Below, one piece after another: positions 23,936 through 24,447 of a stretch of 24,447 bases of DNA. The stretch is from JAUHWL01 sp964416385 (GTDB lineage Bacteria; Bacteroidota; Bacteroidia; Flavobacteriales; Schleiferiaceae). Each line of letters starts with the position of its first letter. Position 1 is the stretch's first letter. A model generated the notes under the pieces. The model was not told the origin of the DNA. It made no database searches and saw only the letters and a program-made list of their open reading frames with translations. Where the stretch lies: contig CAYQDW010000036.1 in NCBI GenBank assembly GCA_964416385.1, forward strand, positions 1 through 24,447. Reading direction: 5' to 3'. Both the position numbers and the translations under genes were made by a program.

Positions 23936-24447
23936 ATGAGAAACATTACATTATTCTTATCTCTCTTAGTCGCAACGTTCGCAGTAGCCCAAAATGACAC
24001 GGTTACTTTTAGTGTTGATATGAACACCTACAGCGCGACAACGTACACGACTGTAAACCTTAATGGTACATTTAACAGCTGGTGTGGCGGATGCAACCCA
24101 ATGGCCGACCCTGATGGAGATGGCGTTTGGGAAGTGTCTTTACCATTAACCGCGGGAACCATTGAGTACAAGTTTACACTTGACGGTTGGACTGGTCAGG
24201 AGTCATTAACGCCTGGAATACCATGTACTATTACCACAAATGGTTTCACAAACCGTGTGTTAACGTTTTCTGGCAACACAACTGTACCAACAGTATGCTG
24301 GGAGCAGTGCGGCCCTTGCAACATTTTAACGCAAGTTGATCTTCCTATTACGTTTGATGACATGACTGTAAATTACAACACCGTAAGTTTTGGTGGTGGT
24401 ATTGACAGTATCGTTGTTGACCCAACAGACCCAACAAACATGGTATT
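23936..24447 (+). CDS. Secreted Cys-rich glycan-binding-like protein, 5' part only
   Basis: An open frame starts at ATG 23936 and runs off the window after 170 codons. The signal peptide ends near residue 19 (MRNITLFLSL to FAVAQN), without a lipobox. Residues about 20-110 form a beta-sandwich resembling starch-binding/CBM20-CBM48-like E-set domains (TVTFSVDMNTY, VNLNGTFNSWCGG, DPDGDGVWEVSLPL, IEYKFTLDGW). A Cys cluster follows (VCWEQCGPC, about 120-128). From about 136, LPITFDDMTVNYNTVSFGGG opens a second module that resembles the C-terminal module of the PKD protein at 5033-6367 (LPIDFEVVEPTF). It is probably a larger extracellular binding protein, perhaps with more modules or a catalytic domain beyond the window. 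It has its own operator and promoter, so it belongs to the same regulon. Confidence 0.8.
   Translation, partial: MRNITLFLSLLVATFAVAQNDTVTFSVDMNTYSATTYTTVNLNGTFNSWCGGCNPMADPDGDGVWEVSLPLTAGTIEYKFTLDGWTGQESLTPGIPCTITTNGFTNRVLTFSGNTTVPTVCWEQCGPCNILTQVDLPITFDDMTVNYNTVSFGGGIDSIVVDPTDPTNMV

Noticed and set aside
1..24447. CRISPR arrays, insertion sequences, integrases, prophage genes
   Set aside because: No regularly spaced repeats, transposase motifs or phage-type genes are visible; all long frames belong to the glucan locus.

Overview
The window comes from a Bacteroidota genome, probably an aquatic or marine one. The evidence is a SusC/SusD pair, lipoproteins with Bacteroidota-type lipoboxes, a C-terminal type IX secretion (T9SS) sorting domain, A/T-rich leaders without strong Shine-Dalgarno sites, and -7 boxes of the Bacteroidota form TAnnTTTG. 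I cannot place the genus.

Almost the whole window is one polysaccharide utilization locus (PUL) for a beta-1,3-glucan with beta-1,6 branches, that is, laminarin/chrysolaminarin or a similar glucan. Positions 1-52 hold what looks like the 3' end of a tRNA and its terminator. On the + strand, 396-7557 carries a capture unit: SusC-like transporter, SusD-like lipoprotein, PKD-containing surface glycan-binding lipoprotein, a strong terminator, then a GH16 lipoprotein. This unit converges on a minus-strand unit of eight tightly packed genes. In transcription order, from about 23780 down to 7574, these are a NUDIX-type regulator, an SGLT-like sodium/sugar symporter, an MFS sugar porter, GH16, GH30, a cytoplasmic GH149-type beta-1,3-glucan phosphorylase, a multimodular T9SS-secreted GH81, and GH17. 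A third unit starts at 23936 on the + strand, divergent from the regulator, and runs off the window. It encodes a secreted Cys-rich protein that shares a module with the surface glycan-binding protein.

Proposed pathway (inference from families and export signals): GH81 and the first GH16 cut glucan outside the cell. SusD and the PKD protein capture it and SusC imports oligosaccharides. GH17, GH30 (beta-1,6 branch removal) and the second GH16 trim them, probably in the periplasm. The two inner-membrane transporters import glucose and short beta-1,3-oligosaccharides. The phosphorylase then splits these with phosphate to glucose-1-phosphate. No GH3 beta-glucosidase is present in the window.

The most notable signal is a 23-bp inverted repeat (half-sites of the type CTTTTGGTT ... 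AACCATAAG) that occurs in front of all three transcription units, at 277-299, 23793-23815 and 23879-23901, each just upstream of a TAnnTTTG box. It is very likely the operator of the locus. The regulator at 23004-23750 has a Nudix box that has lost its catalytic acidic residues and a C-terminal winged helix, and is the obvious candidate to bind it.
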